A stretch of 64,000 bases of DNA from Phycisphaeraceae bacterium (GTDB lineage Bacteria > Planctomycetota > Phycisphaerae > Phycisphaerales > UBA1924), in assembly GCA_019636625.1 (NCBI GenBank), contig JAHBXE010000007.1, positions 1 through 64,000 of the forward strand. The letters run 5' to 3'. The notes beneath the pieces were generated by a model, which was given only the letters and a program-made list of their open reading frames with translations, was not told the DNA's origin and did not search any database. The translations under genes and the position numbers were made by a program. Shown in pieces: positions 1-8,900 of this stretch; position 1 is the stretch's first letter, and every line of letters starts with the position of its first letter.

Positions 1-2
1 CC

Positions 3-278
3 ACTCCCAAGATCGGTGCTGGTCATGCGGCGGCCATGGCCAGGCAAGGCCTCGCAGAACTGCGGGCCGCCATGTACCCCTCATCCAACGTCGCGCAGCC
101 TCCGCAGTACGGCATCTATGGCACCCGGACGCCGGGCGAGGTCATGGAAGACAAGGAAAAGGCGGCACGCGATCCGGACGAACGACCGTCGATCCTCGGC
201 GAGCGATTGAAACAGGCGGAGCGCGATGTCGAGTCGCACGAGCCGCAGCCGCCACAACAGGAACTCGAACGGGATTGA
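3..278 (+). CDS. C-terminal end of a hypothetical protein (cut by window edge)
   Basis: An open frame enters from the left edge and runs to a stop at 276-278, so the true start is probably outside the window; internal ATGs at 36 and 72 could also serve. The tail is hydrophilic and charged, rich in Glu, Asp, Arg and Gln after about residue 45, with no membrane segment. I do not recognise a family. It lies 27 bases ahead of the J-domain gene on the same strand, within the stretch that ends in a serine recombinase, so it is probably cargo of that integrated element. Confidence 0.4.
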   Translation, partial: TPKIGAGHAAAMARQGLAELRAAMYPSSNVAQPPQYGIYGTRTPGEVMEDKEKAARDPDERPSILGERLKQAERDVESHEPQPPQQELERD

Positions 279-305
279 GCGTCACTTGAGTACCAGGAGT
301 TCACC

Positions 306-1013
306 ATGTACCTGCTTGCCCTTGTCGGCTTCGTCGCTGCCGCGATCTACTTTCACCGTTGGCTGGCGAAGACCGAGACCATGAAAATCCGACTGCGATT
401 GACCCGCATGGCGAGCGTCGCCGTGCCCGGCCAGACGACCCGTCACCTTTTCCGCCAGCACATGGCGGAGCGCGGGTTCGCGCTGAAAGCATCGGACGAA
501 ATCATGGACGTGTTCCTTCGAGGCGACACGAGTGTTCTGCAAGTGCCTGCACAGCGTTCGCTGTCGTGGCAGGAGATTCCGGCACTGGCCGTCGCGGGCT
601 TCGGCGATGACGGCCGAAGCACGTTCATTCAGTTCCGGATTGAGCCCGTCTCGTGTGTGACGTATTCACCTTCTGCCATGACGACGTTCTGCGAGTTTGC
701 GGCGAGCGAATGCGACAGCATCGCAGCGTGGTTGCGAGCAATGGCTGCGAAGCATCAGCCAGAACCAACGCCTTCGACGGCCGAAGGTGAGGATGCGTCC
801 TTTGACGATCTGAAGACACTCGGCCTATCGCCAGGCGCATCGATGGAGGACGTGCAGGCCGCCTATCGCGCGGCATGCCTGCGATTCCATCCTGATCGAC
901 TTGCCGGTGCCTCGCCGCCGGATGTTGAAGCAGCGTCCCGAAAGTTCCAACAGGTGACAGAGGCGTACAGGCGCGAGAAGGCGAAGGTGAGCCACGCATG
1001 CAGTGTGAAGTGA
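306..1013 (+). CDS. Membrane-anchored J-domain (DnaJ-like) protein
   Basis: This is a 235-residue protein with an N-terminal hydrophobic segment (about residues 2-15) that should anchor it in the membrane. A central domain of unknown type follows (about 30-150), then a C-terminal J domain (about 167-225) with the diagnostic HPD tripeptide at 195-197. J domains stimulate the ATPase of DnaK/Hsp70, so a co-chaperone role is likely, but the client is unknown. It is not a classical DnaJ: it lacks the Gly/Phe region and zinc-finger domain, and the J domain is C-terminal. AGGAG lies eight bases before the ATG. It lies between the element edge and the recombinase and so is likely mobile-element cargo. 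Confidence 0.7.
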   Translation: MYLLALVGFVAAAIYFHRWLAKTETMKIRLRLTRMASVAVPGQTTRHLFRQHMAERGFALKASDEIMDVFLRGDTSVLQVPAQRSLSWQEIPALAVAGFGDDGRSTFIQFRIEPVSCVTYSPSAMTTFCEFAASECDSIAAWLRAMAAKHQPEPTPSTAEGEDASFDDLKTLGLSPGASMEDVQAAYRAACLRFHPDRLAGASPPDVEAASRKFQQVTEAYRREKAKVSHACSVK

Positions 1014-1039
1014 GTTGGCGCTGACTAACCGGCAAGCAC

Positions 1040-1255
1040 ATGGCGAGACGGACACTCCATCTTGACGAACTGGTTGCGCGGCGTGATGCCCCGGCGTCGC
1101 TGCCTGTCGGTACGCCCGAGTGGATCACGCCGGACCTCGTGCTTCTCACGCGAAAAGTGTGGGAACCCCGCTACGGAAAGCCCCTTTCCGTCGAAGAAGC
1201 GATTACAATTATCCTGACGACAGGACGGTTGTTCGAGCTTCTCAAGCGGGAGTGA
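1040..1255 (+). CDS. Small conserved-type protein preceding the recombinase
   Basis: This 71-residue protein has no membrane segment. It has a short basic N-terminus, a central Pro-rich turn, and a C-terminal amphipathic helix (about 50-71) ending in LLKRE. It ends four bases before the recombinase ATG, so the two are probably co-transcribed and translationally linked. Small proteins beside large serine recombinases sometimes act as directionality or accessory factors; that role is only inferred from position here. No Pfam-type motif is recognisable. Confidence 0.55.
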   Translation: MARRTLHLDELVARRDAPASLPVGTPEWITPDLVLLTRKVWEPRYGKPLSVEEAITIILTTGRLFELLKRE

Positions 1256-1259
1256 CGCC

Positions 1260-2750
1260 ATGAAACGCTTCGTCGCCTTGGCACGTGTCAGCAGCCGGGA
1301 ACAGGAACGCGAAGGCTTCTCGCTCGCCGTGCAGGAGGATGCTCTCCGTCGATATGCCGCATCCGCTGGCGGCGAACTCGTTCGCTTGTTTCGGGTCGCG
1401 GAAACTGCGTCAAAGGCAGACGAGCGAACAACATTCCGCGAGCTAATTGCCTATGCGAAGAAGCATGCAGAAGAGCTGGACGGGCTGCTCTTCTATAAGG
1501 TGGACCGTGCGGTCCGCAACCTCTACGACATGGTTGAACTGGAACGTCTGGAATCGGAATACGACGTCAGGTTCATCTCCGTCTCGCAGCCGACAGAGAA
1601 CAACCCCGCCGGCCGCATGATGCGGCGGACACTCGCCAACATGGCGAGCTTCTACACCGAGCAACAGTCAGTCGATGTCCGCGAAGGCCTCGCTCGTCGG
1701 GTTCAGGAGGGTTGGTTCGTCGGCAAGGCTCCCTATGGCTACCGCAACGTCCGCAGGGATGGTCGGTGCGTCACCGAAGTTGATCCGGCGGCAGCCGAGA
1801 ACGTCAAACGGATCTTCCATCTTTACGCCTATGAGCCACTGACACTCGACGCTCTGCGTGACCGGCTCCACGCCGAAGGCCTGACGTACCGGCCAGAGGC
1901 TCCGAAGTTCATCCGCAGCAAGCTGCACGCCATTCTCACCGATCGAGCGTACATCGGAGAAATCCCGTTCAAAGGGCAGTGGTATCCGGGCAAGCAGACA
2001 CCGCTAGTCGAACGCTCAACCTGGGACCGGGTACAAGCCCTCCTCGGCGGGCACGTGTACCACGCTCACCAGATGACTTTCGCCAGCGAGTTCATGACCT
2101 GCGGGCACTGTGGCCATGCCATCACGGGTGAGCAAATCATCAAGCGGGCCAAGTCCGGCGATCGTCGGTACGTGTACTACCGGTGCAGCCGGTACACCAC
2201 CGAAGGGCATCCGCGGGTGCGGGTGCCGGAACCTGAGATTGAGCGCCAGGTGCTGGAACTCTTCGCCCGCATGAAGGTGGACGATCCGGACGTTCGGGAC
2301 TGGTTCCGGGCTGTCCTCGCCTCCCAGACGCGGGATGCCCAGTCCGATGCCCGTGCCCAGCGGGAAGAACTGACGCGGCAGACATCGCTCCTGGTCGGCC
2401 AGCAGGACCGCCTCCTGAACCTGCGGCTCGGGGATGAGGTGGATCAGGACACCTTCGCCAAGAAGCACACCGAGCTTCGGGACCGGCTGGCGTCCATCAA
2501 GCTGCAACTGGACGTTCTGGACCGTTCGCACGACGAAACGGCCGAACTGGCGGCCAAGGTGTTTGAACTCTCGCAAACACTGCAAAATCAGTGGGTGTCT
2601 GCTGATTACGCCACGAAGCGGCGAATACTCGAAATCGTCTGTTTGAACTGCACCCTGGATGGCGCAAGTGCCGTGTTTTCAACGAGAAAGCCCTTCGATG
2701 TGCTCATCGAAGGGCTTTACTCTGAAACAAGTCGGGGTGATAGGATTTGA
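1260..2750 (+). CDS. Large serine recombinase (integrase/resolvase family)
   Basis: This 496-residue protein has the large serine recombinase architecture: a resolvase catalytic domain (about 1-150) with the ARVSS motif placing the catalytic Ser near residue 11, a recombinase DNA-binding domain (about 155-260), a zinc-ribbon-like segment with CGHC at 281-284 and another Cys at 309, then a long coiled-coil region (about 345-460). It should cut and rejoin DNA through a 5'-phosphoserine intermediate to integrate or excise its element. The usual fourth zinc ligand is not a clear Cys; a His near 317 may substitute. GGGAG lies before the ATG. The last codons and stop fall inside the 3' end of the convergent tRNA-Pro gene, which marks the likely attachment site. 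Confidence 0.9.
   Translation: MKRFVALARVSSREQEREGFSLAVQEDALRRYAASAGGELVRLFRVAETASKADERTTFRELIAYAKKHAEELDGLLFYKVDRAVRNLYDMVELERLESEYDVRFISVSQPTENNPAGRMMRRTLANMASFYTEQQSVDVREGLARRVQEGWFVGKAPYGYRNVRRDGRCVTEVDPAAAENVKRIFHLYAYEPLTLDALRDRLHAEGLTYRPEAPKFIRSKLHAILTDRAYIGEIPFKGQWYPGKQTPLVERSTWDRVQALLGGHVYHAHQMTFASEFMTCGHCGHAITGEQIIKRAKSGDRRYVYYRCSRYTTEGHPRVRVPEPEIERQVLELFARMKVDDPDVRDWFRAVLASQTRDAQSDARAQREELTRQTSLLVGQQDRLLNLRLGDEVDQDTFAKKHTELRDRLASIKLQLDVLDRSHDETAELAAKVFELSQTLQNQWVSADYATKRRILEIVCLNCTLDGASAVFSTRKPFDVLIEGLYSETSRGDRI
2687..2718. terminator. Perfect 14-bp hairpin at the recombinase/tRNA junction
   Basis: Bases 2687-2700 and 2705-2718 are a perfect inverted repeat of 14 bp with a 4-base loop, beginning AAAGCCC and ending GGGCTTT. 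It lies within the last codons of the recombinase gene and 14 bases beyond the 3' end of the convergent tRNA-Pro. It resembles a bidirectional intrinsic terminator although no long T run follows on either strand. It could instead be part of the recombination site. Confidence 0.55.
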
Positions 2751-2805
2751 ACCTACGACCTTCTCGTCCCGAACGAGACGCGCTACCAAGCTGCGCTACA
2801 CCCCG
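2732..2805 (-). tRNA. tRNA-Pro (anticodon CGG)
   Basis: The minus strand folds into a complete cloverleaf: acceptor CGGGGTG pairs with CACCCCG, the D stem is GCGC/GCGC, the anticodon stem is TCTCG/CGAGA with a TTCGGGA loop (anticodon CGG, reading CCG), and the T stem is GTAGG/CCTAT (one G-U pair) around TTCAAAT. The discriminator base is A and CCA is not encoded. Its last 19 bases are shared with the end of the serine recombinase gene. Confidence 0.95.
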
Positions 2806-2929
2806 GAAGTCGGGCCCATGATAGGCCTCGATCGGCCGGGTGTATCGGTCGGGATGCCGGCCAACTTGGAGCCGAGCCGACAGAACGCCGCTGTTGCGGC
2901 AATTCCGAGCGGAACATCAGGTCCAGGCG

Positions 2930-4792
2930 TCAGCAACCGCCCGCGAACTTGTTCAGGAAGCACTGGAAGTCGTTGGCGGTCAGTTGGGGCGTGCCCGTGC
3001 TGCCGTCGCAGTTGGCGTAGGGGTTGCCGGCCGCGAACTTGTTCAGGAAGCACTGGAAGTCATTGGCGGTGAGCAGGGGAGCGCCCGTGCTTCCGTCACA
3101 GTTGGCGTAACACGGGAGCGAGACAACGGTCTGGTCCATCAGCGCCGGCTCGCTCTTTCCGGTGATGATCCACTGCTCGAAGGCGACCTCCCCGGCGTTG
3201 TTGGTCGTGTTGGCGGCACGCAGGAAGTCCATGTACTCCTTCGAAGAGGTCTGGTAGTACACCGACACCCGGGCGGAGGATGTTCCGGCCGGAATGTCGA
3301 AGAACGTATCGTCCCAGTGTTGGCCGTCGGCGTACGTGTAACCCACCGGCGAGGCTTGCACTTCCGCAAAGCCGGCATTGGTGAACCCCGGCGGCGGGAT
3401 TCGGTTGTCCTTGAACCACTTGTTGTTCAGCACAAAGTGGAACCCGGGGCCGGAAGGACGGCCCGTGGCCGCCGCGGCGGCTTCATCCAGCCCCATCTTC
3501 GCCTCGTAGACCTTGGTGGAGGCGGTGTCGAGGACGGCGGTTTCGAGGTTGTACGCGCCGTGCTCGTGGATGACGGCGCCGCCGGAGTTGAGGAACTTCA
3601 CGTTGATCCACATCCGGCGGCCCTCGGCGTAGCCGGTGGGGAGCTTGTGCCCGCTCCAGTTGGTGATGCGGACCTTGAGCTTGTTGACACCCTTGACGGG
3701 AACGATCGTCGCCTCAAGATCGGACGCCTTCTCGAGCATCTCGATCGTCCGCGCAATGGACTGTGACACGCTGTCGTCGGTCAGGCCGGTCTCAAAGTCT
3801 GGGTACAGGTTGCGGACGGCGCGCAGCACCCACGTGTTGCCGCCGTTGAACTGGTGCAACCGGAGATTGGGGCGTGGGTCGGTCCAGCGGCAGCTCTGCC
3901 CCGGTGTGACGGGCATGTGGCAGTCCTGGCACGAACTCACCGCCTGCAGGTCGCCGCCGAACCGGCCGTTGACGTTCACGGGACCCGCGGCGTACGCGCT
4001 CCGGGACCACTCGCTGAAGGTCCGCTCAATGGGGAACATGTTGCGCTTGTCGCCGTCCGGATGCGGCGTGTCGAGCGCGTTGAGGGCGTAGGTTCCGTCG
4101 GGCTGTCGCGAGTACACAGGATTGGATACATCGTGGCACGTGGCGCACATGTTCGAAGTGGCCTGGAACGGCGCCTGGAGCCACTCGTGGTAGGGAAACT
4201 CGGGACCGAGATCGTGCGGCCCGCGCCGGCGGTCGTACGGGTCGACGATGTAGTTGGCGGAATGGGCCCCGGTGGGCGGGTTGGGCAACGCCGCGAGGAT
4301 GCCGACATCCGGCGATGGGTTGCCGGGCTGATACACCGGGTCCACCATCCGGTGGCAGAAGTTGCAGTTCACGCCCTGAAAGTCCGCGCCGAAGAGCGCG
4401 CTGCCGTTGGTTGGTTCGCTCCGCCCGCCGATCCAGCCGCCCGGCGTATGGCACCGAAGGCAGAAGTCGCCGGCAAAGTCCGCATCCTGATTGGCGATGG
4501 CGAGCGCGGCGTAGAACACGGGATCGCGCGCCGCCTGTCCCATCATGCTCGCGGCCCAGGGACGGTACGGCTCGGTCGTCAGATTGAAGCCACCGTGACA
4601 CCCTGAGCACGCGTGGACACTCTCGATCAGGTCGACGAGCGTCAGCGGCTGTGTGCCGCCGAAGAAGAAGTCGCGGATCGTGGTGGGCAGAGAGCCCATG
4701 GACAGCGTGGCCCCGCACAGGCCCGCGCCCATGGTCAAGCCCCAGACAGTCTCGCGGCGGAATCGGCGAGGTTTGCGAGCGTGGCTCGGCAT
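2930..4792 (-). CDS. Secreted pentaheme c-type cytochrome with tandem GC-type dockerin-like C-terminus
   Basis: About 620 residues from the chosen ATG, which follows GAGAGGGA; a longer frame runs upstream to 4906 but has no better start. After a basic N-terminus comes a hydrophobic segment (about 15-35), read as a signal peptide or anchor. Five CXXCH heme sites are visible: CSGCH near 62, CLRCH near 111, CNFCH near 143, CATCH near 216 and CQDCH near 288. The layout suggests an extracytoplasmic electron-transfer protein of the cytochrome c554 kind, with no clear substrate. The C-terminus carries two near-identical units of about 30 residues (consensus YANCDGSTG then DFQCFLNKF), the GC-type dockerin-like module of Phycisphaerae, probably for surface attachment or sorting. 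tRNA-Pro lies downstream. Confidence 0.8.
   Translation of the reverse strand: MPSHARKPRRFRRETVWGLTMGAGLCGATLSMGSLPTTIRDFFFGGTQPLTLVDLIESVHACSGCHGGFNLTTEPYRPWAASMMGQAARDPVFYAALAIANQDADFAGDFCLRCHTPGGWIGGRSEPTNGSALFGADFQGVNCNFCHRMVDPVYQPGNPSPDVGILAALPNPPTGAHSANYIVDPYDRRRGPHDLGPEFPYHEWLQAPFQATSNMCATCHDVSNPVYSRQPDGTYALNALDTPHPDGDKRNMFPIERTFSEWSRSAYAAGPVNVNGRFGGDLQAVSSCQDCHMPVTPGQSCRWTDPRPNLRLHQFNGGNTWVLRAVRNLYPDFETGLTDDSVSQSIARTIEMLEKASDLEATIVPVKGVNKLKVRITNWSGHKLPTGYAEGRRMWINVKFLNSGGAVIHEHGAYNLETAVLDTASTKVYEAKMGLDEAAAAATGRPSGPGFHFVLNNKWFKDNRIPPPGFTNAGFAEVQASPVGYTYADGQHWDDTFFDIPAGTSSARVSVYYQTSSKEYMDFLRAANTTNNAGEVAFEQWIITGKSEPALMDQTVVSLPCYANCDGSTGAPLLTANDFQCFLNKFAAGNPYANCDGSTGTPQLTANDFQCFLNKFAGGC
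2933..3109 (-). repeat. Two tandem coding repeats (GC-type dockerin-like units)
   Basis: Bases 3020-3109 and 2933-3019 encode two consecutive units of 30 and 29 residues that are close to identical and share YANCDGSTG and DFQCFLNKF. The DNA copies differ mainly at third codon positions. They form the C-terminal end of the cytochrome gene. Confidence 0.85.
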
Positions 4793-5024
4793 GCAGAGAT
4801 CCCTCTCTTCAGCGGTACGTTTCGAGTGTAATCCAAGAACCCTCTTGCGGCCAAGAAACCGGCGAAACGCGGAATAACACGCGTGCGGCAGGCCGCACGA
4901 CCGCAATCGGGTAAACCCTGATGACCGAGAACTCCCAACAGACCACGCCGATACGCAACCGTGCGCGATGGGTTCCTTTGCTGTCGCCCTTGACGCTCGC
5001 CGTCCTTACCGCGAACTGAGGTGT

Positions 5025-5813
5025 TTACCGCACGACGAACTTCGGCGTGGTGAGATAGATGTTGTCGTCGGTGGTCGTGGGATCGCCATCAGGTCCGCAC
5101 GAGTAGAAGTACGGCCGGTTGCTCGGGGGAATCCCGCCATCGGCGTCAAACGGTGCACCGCCGGTAAAGGAGCCGTCTGCACGCCTGACGTCGGATATCG
5201 CGTACGTCTTTCCGGACGGTGCCGGACCCAGTCGCGACACAACCGTCACGCGGTCCGCCGTGGCCGAAGTAGGGTCCGCGACGACGACACCCTTGAACGC
5301 CGGGTGCACGTAACGGATCGGATTGCCCCACCCATCGAACGCCGTGAGCAGCATCGGCTGCTGCTGAAAGTTCGGCGTGGTCGGCGAGGAGTCGGGCTGG
5401 TCGGGGTCGTACTCCCGTGCGAGCTTCGAGTCGAGCTTCTTCAACTCGGCATCCGCCGCCGGCACACTCCGGCATTGCAGCATGAACAGGCCGACGCTGT
5501 TGATCATCTCGCCAGCGCCGCCGCCTGTGAAGTTGCGACCGTCGATCACGGCGATGAGCCGGGTGAAGCCGCCGGGACGCGGATCCTCAACGGTCGGAGG
5601 CGGATTGCCGCCATTGGCCGAGATGTACTGCGCGAGGGCCGCATCCAGCGCCCGAAGCACCTGTTCCGTCGCACGCTGCTTGCCCGACCCCGACACCTTG
5701 CTCGCGACGACCAATCCGAGCGCGACGAGGATGGCGATGATGCCGATCACCACGAGCAACTCGATGATGGTGAACGCGCGCCGGGAAGTAGGTGAAAAGA
5801 CGGAACGGTCCAT
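5025..5813 (-). CDS. Type II secretion/type IV-pilus-like pseudopilin
   Basis: This is a 262-residue protein from the ATG preceded by AAGGAA; an upstream extension to 5960 overlaps the secA end and is unlikely. Near residue 13 is the class III prepilin signature RRAFTIIELLVVIGIIAILVA: cleavage after Ala, Phe at +1, Glu at +5 and a long hydrophobic helix. Prepilin peptidase (a candidate lies at 15206) would cleave and methylate it before assembly into a pseudopilus. The rest is a periplasmic globular domain of the kind that is greatly expanded in planctomycetes (the DUF1559/GspG-like set). It lies 88 bases after secA on the same strand, so co-transcription is possible. Confidence 0.85.
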   Translation of the reverse strand: MDRSVFSPTSRRAFTIIELLVVIGIIAILVALGLVVASKVSGSGKQRATEQVLRALDAALAQYISANGGNPPPTVEDPRPGGFTRLIAVIDGRNFTGGGAGEMINSVGLFMLQCRSVPAADAELKKLDSKLAREYDPDQPDSSPTTPNFQQQPMLLTAFDGWGNPIRYVHPAFKGVVVADPTSATADRVTVVSRLGPAPSGKTYAISDVRRADGSFTGGAPFDADGGIPPSNRPYFYSCGPDGDPTTTDDNIYLTTPKFVVR

Positions 5814-5843
5814 GGGCGGTTTCCTTGTCTGAACTCTGGACAG

Positions 5844-5884
5844 CATACCGCCCGGATCGGTATGGCTCACTATACGCCGGGCGG
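5844..5884. other. Overlapping, mutually exclusive inverted repeats between secA and pseudopilin
   Basis: CATACCG (5844-5850) pairs perfectly with CGGTATG (5858-5864), while CCGCCCGG (5848-5855) pairs perfectly with CCGGGCGG (5877-5884). The two stems share bases 5848-5850, so only one can form. No T tract follows on either strand, so a simple intrinsic terminator is doubtful. It could be a secA 3' structure or a leader of the pseudopilin mRNA. Confidence 0.35.
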
Positions 5885-5901
5885 ACCTGCCGGATGCGGG
5901 C

Positions 5902-8900
5902 TCAGAGCATCGCACTGCTCGGATTGGCCGGATCGAAACCGGGGCCGGCGAAGGAGCCAAACGGCGAGGACGGCCCGCCGCGGGGACCCCCGACCGGTTC
6001 GGGCGGGGGACGCTGGGGCGGGGGCGCCAACGGCGCGGGTGACAACCGAACCTTGAAAATGTCGTCCGTGATCCGGTCCCGGACGCCCTCGAGCATCTGC
6101 TGAAACGCGGCGGCGCCCTCTCGCTTGAACTCGATCCGAGGATCCTTCTGGCTGTAGGCCCGGAAGTTCACAGTGTCGCGCAGGACATCCATCGCGTGGA
6201 GGTGCTCCTTCCAGGCGTGGTCCAGCGTCTGGAGCAACAGCGCCTGCTCGAACTGGACCAGTTCAGCCCGCAAGATGCTCTCCACCCGAGCCCGGACCGC
6301 GTCCTCTCGCTCCTTGCCTTCGAGGTACCGCATCCAGTCCGGCAACGGCGCGTTGTACTTGTCGCGCAGATGCTGGGCGAGCGCTTCATCGGTCGGACAT
6401 GCAATGGCCTCGGCCACCGCCTGCTCCAGCTTGCCCGAGTCCAGCGCCTTCTCGCACGCGGCCATCAGCTCGGCCCTCGCCGTCTGCGGCGGACGGGAAC
6501 GCAGGGTGTCCACGGTCCAGTTGAGGTCGTAGCGCCGGTTGGCCCAATCGACCAGGAACTGTGCCGCGCCCTGCGGGTTCTGCCGCATGAGCATCATCGT
6601 GACGTCCATCGCGAAGTCGACGGGGTACTCGATCTCCCGCTTCTTGTACTGCTCGCGAGCGCGGGCCATGATGACCTCCGCAGGCGGGTTGTCCTTGTCG
6701 TCCATCGCGGCGATGATCTCCTGCTGGTTCACCTCCAGCGTGAACTTGTCCTTCATCGCGGCGACCAGACGAGAGACGCCGTAGTTGGGCACCAGGTACT
6801 GCTCAACGCCGGCAAGGTCCGTCTCATCGATCCGGCGGTACGCCGCCTCGGCCAGCACCTCGCGTACGTGAGCGCGGCTCCCTTCCGCGCCGGAAACCTC
6901 GAGCTGCGACGGCGTCAGCTCGACGCCGAATCGCGAGCGGGCCCACGACATGAGCCCCTGCACGTCGAAGTCCACCTTGATGTCGGAGCCCTCGGCGGGG
7001 ATGTACTCGCCGAGCGTGACGTCGATCATGGCGCGGGCCTCGGCCTTGGCCTCGTCCCGGATGCGCTTGTCGATCTGGAAGCTCTCCATCCCGCGGAGCC
7101 GTTCGGGCGCGATGGACACATCCAGCTTCTGCCGGGCGAACTCGGCCACGCAGACCAGCGGGAAGTCCTTGTCCAGGAACTCCGCGCACGCGTCCTGGAT
7201 CGATTCATGGATGTACTCGAGGATGACGCCCTTGGTGTCGCGACCTTCGAGCACCTGCTGACGCAGCGAGTAGAACGTGCGGCGCTGGTGCTCCATCACT
7301 TCGTCGTACTCGAGGATGTTCTTGCGGATCTGGAAGTTCCGCTCTTCCACCTTGCGCTGCGCCCGCTGGACGCTCTTGGACAGCCATGGGTGCTCGATCG
7401 AGTCCCCTTCCTTCATGCCCATCCGCGAGAGCAGCTTCATCTGCGTCTCGCCGGCGAACATCTTCATCAGGTCGTCTTCAAGACTCACGTAGAACCGGCT
7501 GGAACCCTTGTCGCCCTGACGGCCGGAGCGGCCGCGGAGCTGGTTGTCGATACGCCGGGACTCATGCCGCTCCGTGCCGATGACGTGCAGACCCCCGAGG
7601 TCTTCCACCGTCTCGACCCAGCCGATGCGGTGGAGCAGAAAGCGCCCCGCGGCATCGAGAGCCTGCCGCAGCTCCTCGGCGCCCATGGAGCCCGCCTTGT
7701 TGCCAAGGTACGTGTACTGACCCGCCCAATGGCGGAGCAGCTCCAGCTCCAGTTCGGGGAACGGCATGGTCTCGACATCCCGCTTGTTCTGGCCGAGCTC
7801 CTTCGGCGCGACCTTCCGGTACACCGCCTCGCGAACCTCCTCGTTCGTCGCGTTGACCGTCAGTGTTCGCGGCGCGAGGCCCCGGCGCAGCCAGTGGTCC
7901 AGCAGCGCCTCGCGCGTGCACGCTCCAAGCTTGATATCCGTGCCGCGCCCGGCCATGTTGGTGGCGATCATGACGGCGCCGAGCTGGCCCGCGTTCTCAA
8001 CGATGTGGGCCTCACGCTCGTGCTGCTTGGCGTTGAGCACCTCGTGCTTGATGGCGTGCTTGCCCGTGAGCATCTTGGAGAGCATTTCGCTCTTCTCGAC
8101 GCTGGTGGTGCCGACCAGCACGGGGCGGCCGACGTCGTGGAAGGCCTTGATTTCGTCGACGATGTGCTCCCATTTGTCCTTGGCGCGAAGGAACATCAGG
8201 TCGTCGAAGTCGCGCCGGATCATGGGCTTGTTGGTCGGGATGGAGACGACGTCGAGCTTGTAGATATCGTGGAACTCCTGGGCTTCGGTGTCCGCCGTTC
8301 CGGTCATGCCCGCGAGCCGCTTGTACATCTTGAAGAAGTTCTGGATGGTCACGGTGGCGACGGTCTGCGTCTCCTGGCGGATGGGGACCTTCTCCTTGGT
8401 CTCGCAGGCCTGGTGCAGACCGTCGGACCATTGGCGGCCGATCATCGGGCGGCCGGTGAACGTGTCCACGATCACGATGCTGGGCTCGACACGCCCCGTC
8501 ATCGGGTCCGGCGTGGGCATGACCACGTAATCACGGTCCCGCTGGTAGACCACGTGGGCACGCAGCGCCTGCTCCAGCAGGTGGGGAAGGTCGATGTTCT
8601 CGCCGACGTACAACGAACCCAGGCCCGCCGCACGCTGCGCCTCGGCGACGCCCTCGTGCGTCAGGTGGCACGCCTTGCGTTCCAGCTCGAGTTCGAAGAA
8701 CTGCGTGTGCCGCTTCCGCTCCGCTTCCAGCTTGGGGAGCTCCGCCTTCGCCTCGCGCAGGCGTTCCTGCAGGGCCGGGACCGAAGCCTTGTCCCTCGCC
8801 TGGCGGATATCGCCCTCCAGGCCCTTGATCGTCTGCATCATCCGCTGGACCTTGTCGTCGGCCTCCTGCCACGGCTTCTGCTTCTCCACCAGGTGCCTCG

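Noticed and set aside
2933-3109. Tandem repeats considered as a CRISPR-like array
   Set aside because: Only two units, no spacers, and they encode dockerin-like protein modules in frame.
4793-4906. Longer cytochrome start at 4906
   Set aside because: It would place 38 residues before the signal-like segment; the ATG at 4792 has a good Shine-Dalgarno match.
6030-6120. Zinc-binding C-terminal motif in SecA
   Set aside because: The tail is Pro/Gly-rich and has no Cys/His cluster.
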